NCBI RefSeq assembly: GCF_002007115.1
Contig: NZ_MVAD01000004.1
Location: 124,001-188,000, forward strand
Direction: 5' to 3'
DNA length: 64,000 nucleotides
DNA from: Massilia sp. KIM
GTDB lineage: Bacteria > Pseudomonadota > Gammaproteobacteria > Burkholderiales > Burkholderiaceae_D
The translations under genes were made by a program, and so were the position numbers. A model generated the notes under the pieces. That model searched no databases. It had not been told where the DNA came from and saw nothing but the letters and a program-made list of their open reading frames with translations. Position 1 is the first letter of the stretch. Each line of letters opens with the position of its first letter. Positions 14,754 to 25,981 of this stretch are shown here, piece by piece.

Positions 14754-14782
14754 GGGCCGAGAGGCAAGCGCGGCAGTCGGAA

Positions 14783-15463
14783 TCAGGCGAGGTTGAAGCC
14801 GGCCGAGAGGGAGTAGCCCTCGCCGTAGGCGCTGCGCAGCGGCAGGTCCTGGCCCAGGCCGGAGCGCGCTTTCTTGCGCAGGCGGTAGACCAGCATGTCG
14901 ACCCGGCGGCTGGCATCCGGATCTTCACCACCCATGCCGGCCACGATCACGTGACGCGGCACCGGGCGGGTATTGATGGTGAGCAGGTGCAGGAAATTGC
15001 ACTCTTTTTCGGTCAGGTCGATCACCTTGCCCGAGAGCTCGAGCTGGCGAGCGCTCACGCGCAGGGTCCACTTGCTCGGCGTCGGCGCGGTCTCGGGCGG
15101 ACGCACGCGGCGGTCCAGCGCCTCGATGTGGGCGGCCAGTTCGGGGAACTTGATCGGCTTGGTCAGGTAGTGGTCGGCGCCCAGGCGCAGGCCGAGGATG
15201 CGGTTGTCGAAGGCCACCCGGCCGGTCAGCACCAGCAGCCCGATCTCGGGATACAGCTGGCGCATGCGCGGGATCACGTTGAAGCCATCCTCGTCCGGCA
15301 GGCCGAGGTCGAGCACCACCACGGCGGCAGGGGTGCGCGTGAGCGCGGCCCACATCTCGCTGGCGGTGCGGGCGATCGTGACCTCATGATCGAGTTCCCG
15401 GAGGAACTCGGCCATGTCGTCGGCGTATTCGCCATTGTCTTCAACAATCAGTATCTGCGTCAT
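14783..15463 (-). CDS. OmpR/PhoB-type response regulator
   Basis: The 226-residue protein has a receiver domain (residues 1-118) with acidic pocket VEDN, phospho-acceptor Asp52 in VVVLDLGLPDEDG, the Thr of LLVLTGR and the Lys of LTKPIKFPEL. A winged-helix trans_reg_C domain covers about residues 130-222 (ELSGKVIDLTEKECNFLHLL, then RRVDMLVYRLRKK). It should bind DNA when phosphorylated by the kinase encoded just upstream, whose stop codon overlaps its start by 4 bp. Targets are unknown. Confidence 0.93.
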   Translation of the reverse strand: MTQILIVEDNGEYADDMAEFLRELDHEVTIARTASEMWAALTRTPAAVVVLDLGLPDEDGFNVIPRMRQLYPEIGLLVLTGRVAFDNRILGLRLGADHYLTKPIKFPELAAHIEALDRRVRPPETAPTPSKWTLRVSARQLELSGKVIDLTEKECNFLHLLTINTRPVPRHVIVAGMGGEDPDASRRVDMLVYRLRKKARSGLGQDLPLRSAYGEGYSLSAGFNLA

Positions 15464-16680
15464 GGGTTGGCCATGTTATTCGTGTCTTGCCCAGCGTTAC
15501 TATCGGAAACGCCGGACCGATTATCACTGCTGGGGCGGTCAGAGGCAAGCTGTTGTTGCCCTAAGCCATCACCGGCGGGTAGCCAGAGACGGAATTCGGC
15601 GCCCTCCCCGATTGGCGCCAGGTGCAGGCTGCCGCCGTGGACGTCGAGGATGGAGCGCGCCATATATAAACCGAGGCCGCTGCCCGGCAGGCCGGCCGCG
15701 TTGCTTCCCCGGTAGCCTTTGTCGAAGATGCGCGCGGCATCCTGGGCCGGCACGCCGGCGCCGCGGTCGCGCACCGCGATCTCGACGCCGCCGCCGCCGG
15801 GGCGCGCGTTCAGGCTCACCGGCGTGCCAGGTGGCGAGAAGGCCAGCGCATTGTCGACCAGGACTTGCAGCGCCAGCCGCAGTCCGGCCGGTTCGCCGCG
15901 CAGGCGCAGGGCGGCGCCGGCGACTTCCACCTCGGCCTCGCGCCCGGCCGCGCGCACGCGGGCGGCGCCCCCCTCGACCAGTTCGCCGAGCGTGAGGGTG
16001 CTGGCCTGGCGGGTTTTGCCGATGGCGGCCATGCGGTCGGGCGACAGGTAATCGTCGAGCATGCCGATCAGGCGGTCGACCGCGCCGGCGATCTTGCGGT
16101 AGCGCTGGCGGGTAGCGTCGTCGGCGCCGACGGCGGTCGCCTCGAGGCGCTGGATGGCGCCGTCGATGGTGGCCAGCGGCGTGCGGAATTCGTGATTGAG
16201 CATGCTGGCGACGCGCTTCTGCTCGGCCAGGTGGGCGCGCTGCGCCGAGCGGTCGCGCAGCAGGCCGACCAGGGCCACATTCGACGGGCCCTCGTCCACC
16301 ACGGTGGCCAGCACCTCGAGCGGCAGGGGGCGGCCCTGGGCGTCGGCCACTTCCAGTTCCCGGGCCGTGCGCTCGCCCGGCGCGCGGCTGGCCGCCTCGC
16401 GCAGGCAGGCCGCCAGCATGGCGAGCGGCGCGCCGGCGGCGGGAGCGTTCAGGGCTTGCTGGAGGACGGTCGGCGGATGGCCGAGCCGGCCGACGAAGGC
16501 CGGGCTGAGGTAGCGCAGGGTGAAGGAAGGCAGGGCGATGCTAAAAGCCACGTCGCCACCCAGTTCGGCCATGGTCCGGAACTGCGCGGCCGGGATCCCG
16601 GCGCCGGGCGCCGCTGCGGCTTCGGCGAGCTCAACGGTGGGATCTTGCGGCTTTCGGTTCACGGGCGTTCCAGGGAACAT
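15460..16680 (-). CDS. Soluble PAS-type sensor histidine kinase
   Basis: The 406-residue kinase has no predicted signal peptide or membrane segment. A PAS-like domain spans about residues 35-150 and the dimerisation helix carries the phospho-His near residue 164 (MLNHEFRTPLATIDGAI). The ATP-binding domain is at roughly 265-375, with N box VDNALAFSP, G1 DRGAGVP and G2 GSGLGLYMARSI. It is co-transcribed and translationally coupled with the response regulator. The absence of membrane segments implies a cytoplasmic signal. The Ser/Asn/Gln-rich C-terminal tail of about 30 residues lies outside the conserved domain. Confidence 0.92.
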   Translation of the reverse strand: MFPGTPVNRKPQDPTVELAEAAAAPGAGIPAAQFRTMAELGGDVAFSIALPSFTLRYLSPAFVGRLGHPPTVLQQALNAPAAGAPLAMLAACLREAASRAPGERTARELEVADAQGRPLPLEVLATVVDEGPSNVALVGLLRDRSAQRAHLAEQKRVASMLNHEFRTPLATIDGAIQRLEATAVGADDATRQRYRKIAGAVDRLIGMLDDYLSPDRMAAIGKTRQASTLTLGELVEGGAARVRAAGREAEVEVAGAALRLRGEPAGLRLALQVLVDNALAFSPPGTPVSLNARPGGGGVEIAVRDRGAGVPAQDAARIFDKGYRGSNAAGLPGSGLGLYMARSILDVHGGSLHLAPIGEGAEFRLWLPAGDGLGQQQLASDRPSSDNRSGVSDSNAGQDTNNMANP

Positions 16681-16807
16681 ACAGGAACGTCAGTATATAG
16701 CCGGCATCCTGTATTTGCACGTATGAGCGGATGAATGGGCCGTCGCGACACGGAATACGTGAACAAATGCGCCACAAGTCGGGGAGTTGCGCGATAATTC
16801 TGCCACT

Positions 16808-17056
16808 ATGAACGATACCGCAACCCTCCCCCCGCTCCCAGACCGGCTCTCGATCGACCCGAGCAGCCCTTTTCACAACCCGGACGTGTTCAAGCGCGAA
16901 ATCGGCATCCGTTTCAACGACAAGGATCGCCATGACGTCGAGGAATACTGCCTCAGCGAAGGCTGGATCAAGGTCGCGGCCGGCCGGACGCTGGATCGCA
17001 AAGGCAAGCCGATGCTGATCAAGCTGAAGGGCAAGGTCGAGGCGTTTTACAAGTAA
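16808..17056 (+). CDS. DUF3297 family small protein
   Basis: The 82-residue protein has the signature of the DUF3297 family: PPLPDRLSIDPSSPFHNPDV, then IGIRFNDKDRHDVEEYC and WIKVAAGRTLDRKGKP. No biochemical function is known to me for this family. It is cytoplasmic by appearance, with no signal or membrane segment. The ATG at 16808 gives the conserved N-terminus. It is divergent from the histidine kinase and is followed by a clear terminator, so it is probably a single-gene unit. Confidence 0.85.
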   Translation: MNDTATLPPLPDRLSIDPSSPFHNPDVFKREIGIRFNDKDRHDVEEYCLSEGWIKVAAGRTLDRKGKPMLIKLKGKVEAFYK

Positions 17057-17069
17057 TCCCCGGTTTAAC

Positions 17070-17096
17070 AGGGCTGCCGTTGGCGGCCCTTTTTAT
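17070..17096 (+). terminator. Rho-independent terminator after the DUF3297 gene
   Basis: Stem AGGGCTGCC / GGCGGCCCT (one G-T pair) with loop GTT, followed by TTTTATTT. It starts 14 bp after the stop codon. Confidence 0.85.
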
Positions 17097-17115
17097 TTGG
17101 TCGTGGTGTGCGGGC

Positions 17116-17301
17116 AAACTTGGGTTCCGGCCTTCGCCGGAACGACGGTTTTGTAGCGTGCCACTACGTTATGCGTTGACAAGTAGCGTACGCACGTCGT
17201 TCCGGCCTTCGCCGGAACGACGGTTTTATACCGTGCCACTACGTTATGCGTTGACAAGCAGCGTACGCACGTCGTTCCGGCGCAGGCCGGAACCCAAGTT
17301 T
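17116..17301. repeat. REP-like inverted repeat with 75-bp internal tandem duplication
   Basis: The outer ends are inverted: AAACTTGGGTTCCGGC on the left and GCCGGAACCCAAGTTT on the right. Between them a 75-bp unit starting GTTCCGGC begins at 17124, 17199 and 17274, giving two complete copies and the start of a third. This explains most of the 332-bp gap between the DUF3297 gene and the SNF2 gene. Confidence 0.85.
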
Positions 17302-17338
17302 CCCCGCACACCGCCAACGCGTCCTCGCACCGCAAGCA

Positions 17339-17368
17339 CAAACAAAAATGGCGGGCATCGCCCGCCAT
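17339..17368 (-). terminator. Rho-independent terminator after the SNF2 helicase gene
   Basis: On the minus strand the 9-bp stem ATGGCGGGC / GCCCGCCAT with loop GAT is followed by TTTTTGTTTG. It begins 21 bp after the helicase stop codon. Confidence 0.88.
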
Positions 17369-17388
17369 CTTCACCAGCCCTCCACCGC

Positions 17389-20300
17389 TCACTCGTCCAG
17401 CGGCGCGAAGATCGCCTGCAGATCTTCCTGCGTCAGCGCCATCTTCTGCGACTCGCCTTCCGACAGGATCGACTGCGCCAGCTCCGACTTCTTCTGCTGC
17501 AGCAGCTGGATCTTCTCTTCCAGCGTGCCCTTGGCGATCAGCTTGTACACGAACACCGGCTTGTCCTGCCCGATGCGCCAGGCGCGGTCGGTGGCCTGGT
17601 TCTCCGCCGCCGGGTTCCACCACGGGTCGTAGTGGATCACGGTGTCGGCCGCGGTCAGGTTCAGGCCCACGCCGCCGGCCTTCAGGCTGATCAGGAAGAT
17701 CGGCACCGCGCCCTGCTGGAAGGCGGCCACCTGGGCCGAACGGTCGCGCGTCTCGCCGGTCAGGATGGCGTAGGGAATGTCGCGCGCGTCCAGCTCTTCC
17801 TCGATCAGGCCCAGCATGCTGGTGAACTGCGAGAACACCAGAATCTTGCGGCCTTCCTGCAGCAGGTCTTCGACCATCTGCATCAGGTCGAGCAGCTTGG
17901 CCGACACCGCCGCCGTGTTCTTCTTGGCCGGCATCGCCTTCACCAGGCGCGGGTCGCAGCAGACCTGGCGCAGCTTGAGCAAGGCCTCGAGGATGACGAT
18001 CTGGCTGCGCGCCACGCCCTTCTTGTCGATCTCCTCGCGCACCTTCTTGTCCATCGCCAGGCGCACGGTCTCGTACAGGTCGCGCTGGGGGCCGGACAGC
18101 TCGATGCGGCGCACCATCTCGGTCTTCTCCGGCAGCTCCTTGGCCACGTGGTCCTTGGTCCGGCGCAGCAGGAAAGGACGGATGCGGCGGTTCAGCAGGG
18201 TGCGGCGCACCGGGTCGTCCTGGCGCTCGATCGGATGGCGGAACTGGGTGTTGAAGCTCTTCTCGTCCCCCAGCAGGCCAGGCAGCAGGAAGTGGAACTG
18301 CGACCACAGCTCGCCCAGGTGGTTCTCGAGCGGGGTGCCCGACAGGCAGAGGCGGTGGCGCGCGTTGAGCGAGCCGGCCGTCTGCGCCGCCTTCGAGCGG
18401 GTGTTCTTGATGTAGTGCGATTCGTCCAGGATCACCAGGTGATAGTGGTGCTCGCGCAGCTTTTCCTCGTCGCGCGGGAGCAGCGCATAGGTGGTCAGCA
18501 CCAGGTCGGCCCCGTCGATCTGGTCGAACAGGTCGACCCGCTCCTTGCCCTGCAGGAGCAGCACCTTGAGGCTGGGCGCGAAGCGCGCGGCTTCGTCCTG
18601 CCAGTTGGTCATCAGGCTGGTCGGGGCGATCACCAGGGCGGGGCTGGTCAGGCGTCCGGCCTCCTTCTCGGTGAGGATGTGGGCCAGGGTCTGGACCGTC
18701 TTGCCCAGGCCCATGTCGTCGGCCAGGATGCCGCCCAGGTCGTACTCGCGCAGGAACTGCATCCAGGACAGGCCATCGAGCTGGTAGTCGCGCAGGGTCG
18801 CCTGCAGGCCGGCGGGCGCAGCCACCTTCTTGACGGAGCCGAACTGGGCCAGCTTGCGGCCGGTCTCGCGCAGCTGCTCGCCGCCGGTCCAGCGCAGCTC
18901 CAGGCCGCGCGCCAGTTCTTCCAGGCGCGCCGCGTCCAGGGTCGAGAGGCGCACGCGGTTCTTGATCTTGTCGTTGAAATACAGCTCGCCCAGGGTGGCC
19001 AGGATGGGCTTGACGCGTGCCCAGGGCAGGGCCACGCGCACGCCGTCGGGCAGCACGGCCAGCATCTGGTCGGATTCGCCGTGGGCCGCCAGCACCGCCG
19101 GGTCGAAATCGGCCGGGGCGCTGCGGATCAGCTGCACCAGCACCGGCAGCAGCGGCACCGGCTTGCGGTTGACCACGATGCCCAGCTCCAGCTCGAACCA
19201 GGCCTTGCCGGCTTCCTCGGGCTCGTCGATCTCGGCATACCAGTCTTCGACCGGCACCACGTCGTAGCGGTACTTGGCCGACTTCTGCACGTGCCAGCCG
19301 GCGTCGGACAGCGCGTCGAGGTCGCCCTCGGCGAAGCGCAGCCAGTGGGCCTGGCTGTCCAGCTGCAGGGCGCCGGCCATGGCGTTGAAGGGCGCGCTGG
19401 CGGGCTTGCGGAAGCCCAGTTCGTTCAATTTCGCGAGCGCGGCGCTTTCGGCCTTGGGGTCGCGTTCGATGATCTCGGTGAGGTCGCCGATCTGGCGCAC
19501 CACGCGCTGCGAAGGGTCGAACGAGACGCGCTGGCCGTCGTAGTCATAGGCCAGCACGGCGAAGTCGTGCCAGCGCTGGGCGCCGTTGTCGGCCAGTTGC
19601 ACCGCGTCGAGCAGCAGGTGCGGGATCGGCTTGACGTCGTTGCGCAGGCGCTGGGTGAGCGGCTGCGGCAGCGGCATCAGCTGCTGCAGGCCGTGCGCCA
19701 GCAGCAGCTGCGAGACGCGCTTCTTGTCGTTGCCGGCCAGCGCCGGGGCCTGGGCCACCAGGGCCTGGAGCTCGGCCAGCGAGATGTCGACGCCGCCGCG
19801 ATTGAGGTCCAGCGGCCCGCAGGACAGGTTGTCGATATACCACGGCGGGTCGGTCGGCAGCATGTAGTCGATCTGGTCGGCCGCGCTGTGGGTGGCGCCC
19901 TTGGCCGGCTCCACCGACCAGCCCAGCTTGGCGAAGCGGCCTTCGTCGCGCCACGCCAGGTTGGCCTTGCGCACCGGGCCGGCCTGCAGCGGGTAGACCA
20001 GGCCATTGGCCATGTCGGACCAGGAGTTCGCCCACAGCAGCTTTCCCTGCTCCAGCAGCATCTGCAGCAGGATGGCGCCGACCTTGCCCTTCGGTTCGGT
20101 GGCGCTGGTGCCCTGGGAGGAGCCGCTGCGCATGGCGATGAAGAAGCGCACCAGGTCGACGTCGTCGCCCTCGAGGTAGGCCGGCGGCGCCGACAGCAGC
20201 GAGAACACCTCGCTCACCGGGCTGGCCGCGGCCACGTCGCCGTTCGGGCGCAGGCGCGCCTTGCACAGGCAGACGGCCACGTGGCGCCCGCCGCTGGTCG

Positions 20301-20511
20301 GAGCCATCACGTAGACGAATTTGTATTGCGCGGCCTTGGGATCGGGGACCTCTTCGGTCAGCTTGGGCTGCGGATGCGCAGCCGCTTCGACCCGTTGCAG
20401 CCAGCTCACCACCGGCGCGGGCAGGGCGGGAGCGCGTGCGGGGGCGCGGGCGGGTGCTGCGTCGCCAGCGTTCTCGCGGGGGTGATCGACGGCGTGATCG
20501 GCTGTGTGCAT
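17389..20511 (-). CDS. SNF2-family DEAD/DEAH-like helicase
   Basis: The product, about 1040 residues, is a Swi2/Snf2 ATPase. Motif I is DDMGLGKTVQTLAHIL near residue 600, the DEAH-equivalent is DESHYIKN near 697, and motif VI is TDRAWRIGQ near 977. The N-terminal half is a bacteria-specific region without a motif I recognise. Such proteins translocate on duplex DNA and remodel bound proteins, as RapA does with RNA polymerase; the actual partner here is unknown. The start at 20511 (MHTADHAVDHP) is chosen, with an in-frame ATG at 20553 as an alternative; neither has a strong ribosome-binding site. A terminator follows. Confidence 0.9.
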   Translation of the reverse strand: MHTADHAVDHPRENAGDAAPARAPARAPALPAPVVSWLQRVEAAAHPQPKLTEEVPDPKAAQYKFVYVMAPTSGGRHVAVCLCKARLRPNGDVAAASPVSEVFSLLSAPPAYLEGDDVDLVRFFIAMRSGSSQGTSATEPKGKVGAILLQMLLEQGKLLWANSWSDMANGLVYPLQAGPVRKANLAWRDEGRFAKLGWSVEPAKGATHSAADQIDYMLPTDPPWYIDNLSCGPLDLNRGGVDISLAELQALVAQAPALAGNDKKRVSQLLLAHGLQQLMPLPQPLTQRLRNDVKPIPHLLLDAVQLADNGAQRWHDFAVLAYDYDGQRVSFDPSQRVVRQIGDLTEIIERDPKAESAALAKLNELGFRKPASAPFNAMAGALQLDSQAHWLRFAEGDLDALSDAGWHVQKSAKYRYDVVPVEDWYAEIDEPEEAGKAWFELELGIVVNRKPVPLLPVLVQLIRSAPADFDPAVLAAHGESDQMLAVLPDGVRVALPWARVKPILATLGELYFNDKIKNRVRLSTLDAARLEELARGLELRWTGGEQLRETGRKLAQFGSVKKVAAPAGLQATLRDYQLDGLSWMQFLREYDLGGILADDMGLGKTVQTLAHILTEKEAGRLTSPALVIAPTSLMTNWQDEAARFAPSLKVLLLQGKERVDLFDQIDGADLVLTTYALLPRDEEKLREHHYHLVILDESHYIKNTRSKAAQTAGSLNARHRLCLSGTPLENHLGELWSQFHFLLPGLLGDEKSFNTQFRHPIERQDDPVRRTLLNRRIRPFLLRRTKDHVAKELPEKTEMVRRIELSGPQRDLYETVRLAMDKKVREEIDKKGVARSQIVILEALLKLRQVCCDPRLVKAMPAKKNTAAVSAKLLDLMQMVEDLLQEGRKILVFSQFTSMLGLIEEELDARDIPYAILTGETRDRSAQVAAFQQGAVPIFLISLKAGGVGLNLTAADTVIHYDPWWNPAAENQATDRAWRIGQDKPVFVYKLIAKGTLEEKIQLLQQKKSELAQSILSEGESQKMALTQEDLQAIFAPLDE

Positions 20512-20745
20512 GGGTCTCGTGATGTACGTATCAAAAACGACAATAAGCTGCATTATCCGTCATACGAACGCTTCCGTTTTGTTCGGAATCGCACGTAGCG
20601 GCCAATTCTCATTCATGCGGCATCGGCGTGTGAAAAACGCGGACGCATAACCGGTTGTTCTCTCATGTTCGGCAGGCGCTGTCAAGACTGGCGTATCGTT
20701 CGCGTTTGCGTATCATTGACCGCTTGACTTTGAAGTTTCACTCCC

Positions 20746-23109
<2,364 letters not shown>

Positions 23110-23129
23110 CGGCACGCAGGGAGGCTCTC

Positions 23130-23576
23130 ATGATCACCCTCGGCAACGCAGACCCCGACAGCCCTGAAGCCCAGGTCCTGCTTGCCGAGCTGGGCGCGAC
23201 GCTGAGCGCCATCACCGGCGACAGCGGGGCCGCCTCCTTCGACCCGGCCGAGGTGCGCGGCCCGCGCTCGGTGTTCCTGCTGGCGCGCGACGCGCAAGGG
23301 GTGGCGGTGGGCTGCGGCGCGCTGCGGCCGATCCGCGACGACGTGGCGGAACTCAAGCGCATGTATGCGCGCCCGGGCAGTGGCGCGGGCAAGCACATCC
23401 TCGCCGCGCTCGAATGGCATGCGGTGATCTTCGGTTATGGTGAGATCTGGCTGTCGACCCGGCGCATCAACCGGCGCGCCATGGACTTCTACCGGCGCAA
23501 CGGCTACGTGCCGGTGCCGGCCTACGGGAAATACGTGGGCAGCCAGGTCTCGGCCTGCCTCGGCCGCTGGCTGTGA
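23130..23576 (+). CDS. GNAT family N-acetyltransferase
   Basis: The 148-residue protein has the GNAT fold. Motif A is degenerate but readable in ELKRMYARPGSGAGKHILAA, giving the acetyl-CoA pyrophosphate loop, and motif B is present in RRAMDFYRRNGYVPVPAYG. The acceptor cannot be inferred. It starts 20 bp after tex with AGGGAGGCTCTC upstream and is probably co-transcribed with it. Its stop lies 3 bp from the stop of the convergent small membrane gene. Confidence 0.85.
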   Translation: MITLGNADPDSPEAQVLLAELGATLSAITGDSGAASFDPAEVRGPRSVFLLARDAQGVAVGCGALRPIRDDVAELKRMYARPGSGAGKHILAALEWHAVIFGYGEIWLSTRRINRRAMDFYRRNGYVPVPAYGKYVGSQVSACLGRWL

Positions 23577-23579
23577 TGC

Positions 23580-23858
23580 TTACTTGATCGCGATCCCGAC
23601 CAGGTAGACCGCCATGCAGGCGAAGCCGGCCTGGAGCATGCGCTTTTGCGGCATGGCCGGCATCCCGGTCTTCTTGACGTGGATGGCGTCGCGCACCAGC
23701 AGCACCGCGTAGACGATGGGCGCGATGCCCGACAGGATGGCGCCGATGCTGCCGTAGCGGAAGCCGCCGATCAGGTTGAGCGCGCCGGGCACGGCGAGCA
23801 GGGCGGCGATCAGGAGGTTGGCGACCGGCGAAGGGACGCGCTTGCGGGGTTCTTGCAT
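23580..23858 (-). CDS. Small membrane protein of unknown function
   Basis: The 92-residue product has a basic N-terminus and three hydrophobic segments at about residues 14-31 (LLIAALLAVPGALNLIGG), 36-56 (GAILSGIAPIVYAVLLVRDA) and 74-91. I do not recognise a named family. It is convergent with the GNAT gene and stands alone on its strand. The open frame, membrane topology and fit between neighbours support a real gene. Confidence 0.6.
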   Translation of the reverse strand: MQEPRKRVPSPVANLLIAALLAVPGALNLIGGFRYGSIGAILSGIAPIVYAVLLVRDAIHVKKTGMPAMPQKRMLQAGFACMAVYLVGIAIK

Positions 23859-24016
23859 CGGGGATTCCGGGGAGCTGTCAAAACCGCACGATCATACCCC
23901 AAGCCGTCCCCCACCGCCGCATGCCGTAAAGCCCCTGTCGCGGGGGCCCTGCGCCCGCCGGTGCGAATTCTTATAAAATGTCGCCATCCAACCCATTACC
24001 ACCAAAGGCAGACCAA

Positions 24017-24334
24017 ATGAGCGACGTACAAACCTGGATCAAAGAGACCGTGACCAATACCCCGGTCGTGCTGTTCATGAAGGGCACCGCCCAGTTCCCG
24101 CAGTGCGGCTTCTCGGGCCGCGCGATCCAGATCCTGAAGGCTTGCGGCGTTGACAACATCGCCACCGTCAATGTGCTGGAAGACGCGGAAGTCCGCCAGG
24201 GCATCAAGGATTACTCGAACTGGCCGACCATCCCCCAGCTGTACGTGAACGGCGAGTTCGTCGGCGGCTCGGACATCATGACCGAGATGTACGAATCGGG
24301 CGAACTGCAGGCCCTGCTGCAAAAGAATGGCTGA
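24017..24334 (+). CDS. grxD: Monothiol glutaredoxin, Grx4/GrxD family
   Basis: The 105-residue protein carries the monothiol active site CGFS in [20 protein letters not shown], the cis-proline loop [16 protein letters not shown] and the glutathione-binding GGSDI. Family members hold or transfer 2Fe-2S clusters in the cytoplasm. The ATG at 24017 follows AAAGGCAGACCA and gives the standard N-terminus; an in-frame ATG 39 bp upstream adds unconserved residues. Its 3' end overlaps ubiX by 8 bp. A -10-like TATAAA lies about 45 bp before the start. Confidence 0.95.
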   Translation: MSDVQTWIKETVTNTPVVLFMKGTAQFPQCGFSGRAIQILKACGVDNIATVNVLEDAEVRQGIKDYSNWPTIPQLYVNGEFVGGSDIMTEMYESGELQALLQKNG

Positions 24335-24920
24335 TCGTCCGCGCCGATTCGTCGTCGCCATCACCGGCGCGACCGGCGCGGCCTACGGCGTCCAGCTGCT
24401 CAAGCGCCTGGGCGCCGCTCCCGGCGTCGAGACCCACCTGGTGGTGTCCGACGCCGCCTCCCTCACCCTGCACCAGGAGCTCGGCCTGCAGCGCCGCGAC
24501 GTGGAAGCCCTGGCGCACGTGGTGCACCGCAACCGCGACATCGGCGCCTCGATCGCCAGCGGGTCCTTCCAGACCGACGGGATGGTGATCGCGCCCTGCT
24601 CCATGAAGACCCTGGCGGCGGTGGCGCATGGCTTGTCCGACAACCTGGTGACGCGCGCGGCCGACGTGATCCTGAAGGAACGCCGGCGCCTGATCCTGAT
24701 GGTGCGCGAAACGCCCTTCAACCTGGCCCATTTGCGCAATATGACGGCCGTGACCGAGATGGGCGGCATCGTGTTCCCGCCCCTGCCGAGTTTCTACCAC
24801 CGGCCGGCGTCGATCGAGGAAATGGTCGAGCACACGGTCGACCGGGTCGTGGATCTGCTTGGGCTGGAGAATGCCCAGGCCGCCCGCTGGGGCGGCATGA
24901 AAGCGGCGCCGGACGCCTAG
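24327..24920 (+). CDS. ubiX: Flavin prenyltransferase UbiX
   Basis: The 197-residue enzyme makes prenylated FMN, the cofactor of the UbiD decarboxylase in ubiquinone synthesis. It has the flavoprotein start [19 protein letters not shown], the [20 protein letters not shown] region with the Ser/Cys FMN contacts, and the C-terminal [14 protein letters not shown] and [10 protein letters not shown] motifs. It overlaps grxD by 8 bp, which suggests coupled translation. The pairing with grxD is not an obvious functional one. Confidence 0.95.
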   Translation: MADRPRRFVVAITGATGAAYGVQLLKRLGAAPGVETHLVVSDAASLTLHQELGLQRRDVEALAHVVHRNRDIGASIASGSFQTDGMVIAPCSMKTLAAVAHGLSDNLVTRAADVILKERRRLILMVRETPFNLAHLRNMTAVTEMGGIVFPPLPSFYHRPASIEEMVEHTVDRVVDLLGLENAQAARWGGMKAAPDA

Positions 24921-24973
24921 CGGCGCGCTGGCACGGCGCAGGTGACCGGCCGGGGCTGGCTGCCCCGGGACGC

Positions 24974-25147
24974 TCAGCGTTTTTCTTCGAACAGGTTGTC
25001 GTCGGCCTTCTTGAGCTCGCGTGCTTCCTCGAGCATCCGCCGCCGGGCATTGCGTTCTCGCATGACCTCGGCATGGCGCGCCGCCGTCATCGGCGGGGCG
25101 GTCATCAAATCTTTGAGCTGGGCGGTGTTGGCGTAATTGTTTCGCAT
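24974..25147 (-). CDS. Small hypothetical protein (57 residues)
   Basis: A short open frame starting MRNNYANTAQLKDLM and ending LFEEKR. It is strongly charged and mostly predicted helical (VMRERNARRRMLEEARELKK), with no signal or membrane segment. An AAGGAG sequence sits 10 bp before the ATG, the main evidence that it is translated. It lies downstream of the XRE regulator gene on the same strand, 126 bp away, and is convergent with ubiX. I do not recognise a family. Confidence 0.5.
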   Translation of the reverse strand: MRNNYANTAQLKDLMTAPPMTAARHAEVMRERNARRRMLEEARELKKADDNLFEEKR

Positions 25148-25273
25148 GCGGCAGCTGCTCCTTGATGTGACCGGTGGCGGCGAACCGCTACCACCGGAAC
25201 AGATTATGAACCAGTCTCGCCTGTTTGTGCGGACGCGGTGTCAAAAAGTGCAGTGCGACAACTTCAGCCGGAT

Positions 25274-25708
25274 TTATTTGGCTTCGGCGTGCTTGGCGTC
25301 CGCCTTCTGGTGATTCATGCGCACGAGCATGCGGATGAATTCGCGCGCCAGCTGGCGGTGGTGCTCGTCCAGGCGCTGCAGGTCGGCGATCAGCTTGACG
25401 TCGGCCGATTCGAAACGCGCCGCCGGGCTGCCGCCCGACTCGGTGCTGGCCGCGTGCTCGCTGCCGCCGAAGCGCAGCCAGTCGGCGGGCACGCCCAGCC
25501 ACTGGGCGATCATGCGCAGTTTTTCCTGGGTCGGAATGGCTTCGCCCACCAGCCATTTGCGGGCGGCGTGGACCGTGATCGGCCGTCCCTCGAAGCGGAT
25601 ATTAAATTCCCGCGCCAGACGGGTTGGGCTGTCGGGCGAGTAGTGAGCGTTCTTGAGGGCCTGCTGCAGTCGCTCGCTGAAGCTCTCCCGTTCATTCGTT
25701 GAATTCAT
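25274..25708 (-). CDS. XRE/Cro-like helix-turn-helix regulator
   Basis: The 144-residue protein has an HTH at about residues 28-78. A helix matching LAREFNIRFEGRPITVHAAR is followed by KWLVGEAIPTQEKLRMIAQW, the arrangement seen in small phage-repressor-like regulators. The C-terminal half (ADVKLIADLQRLDEHHRQLA) is a predicted helix for dimerisation. No target is evident. It starts beside a long A/T-rich intergenic stretch that presumably holds its promoter. Confidence 0.8.
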   Translation of the reverse strand: MNSTNERESFSERLQQALKNAHYSPDSPTRLAREFNIRFEGRPITVHAARKWLVGEAIPTQEKLRMIAQWLGVPADWLRFGGSEHAASTESGGSPAARFESADVKLIADLQRLDEHHRQLAREFIRMLVRMNHQKADAKHAEAK

Positions 25709-25981
25709 TTATCAAACTACTTATGTGTGGCGTGAGCGGACGGCCGGCTTCTTACGGATGAGAAGCCTCGGAACAATCATACATCCAAAATGTAACAAAG
25801 ATGTGATTTTTTAAGAGTTTTTTCAAGTGCACAAGTAATTACGTGGGGCAACTAGCAAGAGGATATTCCTCCCATAAAAATCAGCCTAACGAAGATATCT
25901 CCTTGGCACACTCCATTTTGCAGCTTGTTACATAGGATGGTTCTACTATGAAACTACAATACAACTGATTACATATTCTTG
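25709..25981. other. A/T-rich intergenic region upstream of the XRE regulator
   Basis: These 273 bp are far richer in A and T than the surrounding genes, especially 25775-25985. No open frame with a ribosome-binding site was found; the only ATG frames are a few codons long. It probably contains the promoter of the XRE gene and possibly its own binding sites, but no clear palindrome was identified. Confidence 0.5.

Noticed and set aside
17124..17301. 75-bp tandem repeats considered as a CRISPR array
   Set aside because: The whole 75-bp unit repeats, with no conserved-repeat/variable-spacer pattern, there are only two full copies, and no cas genes are present.
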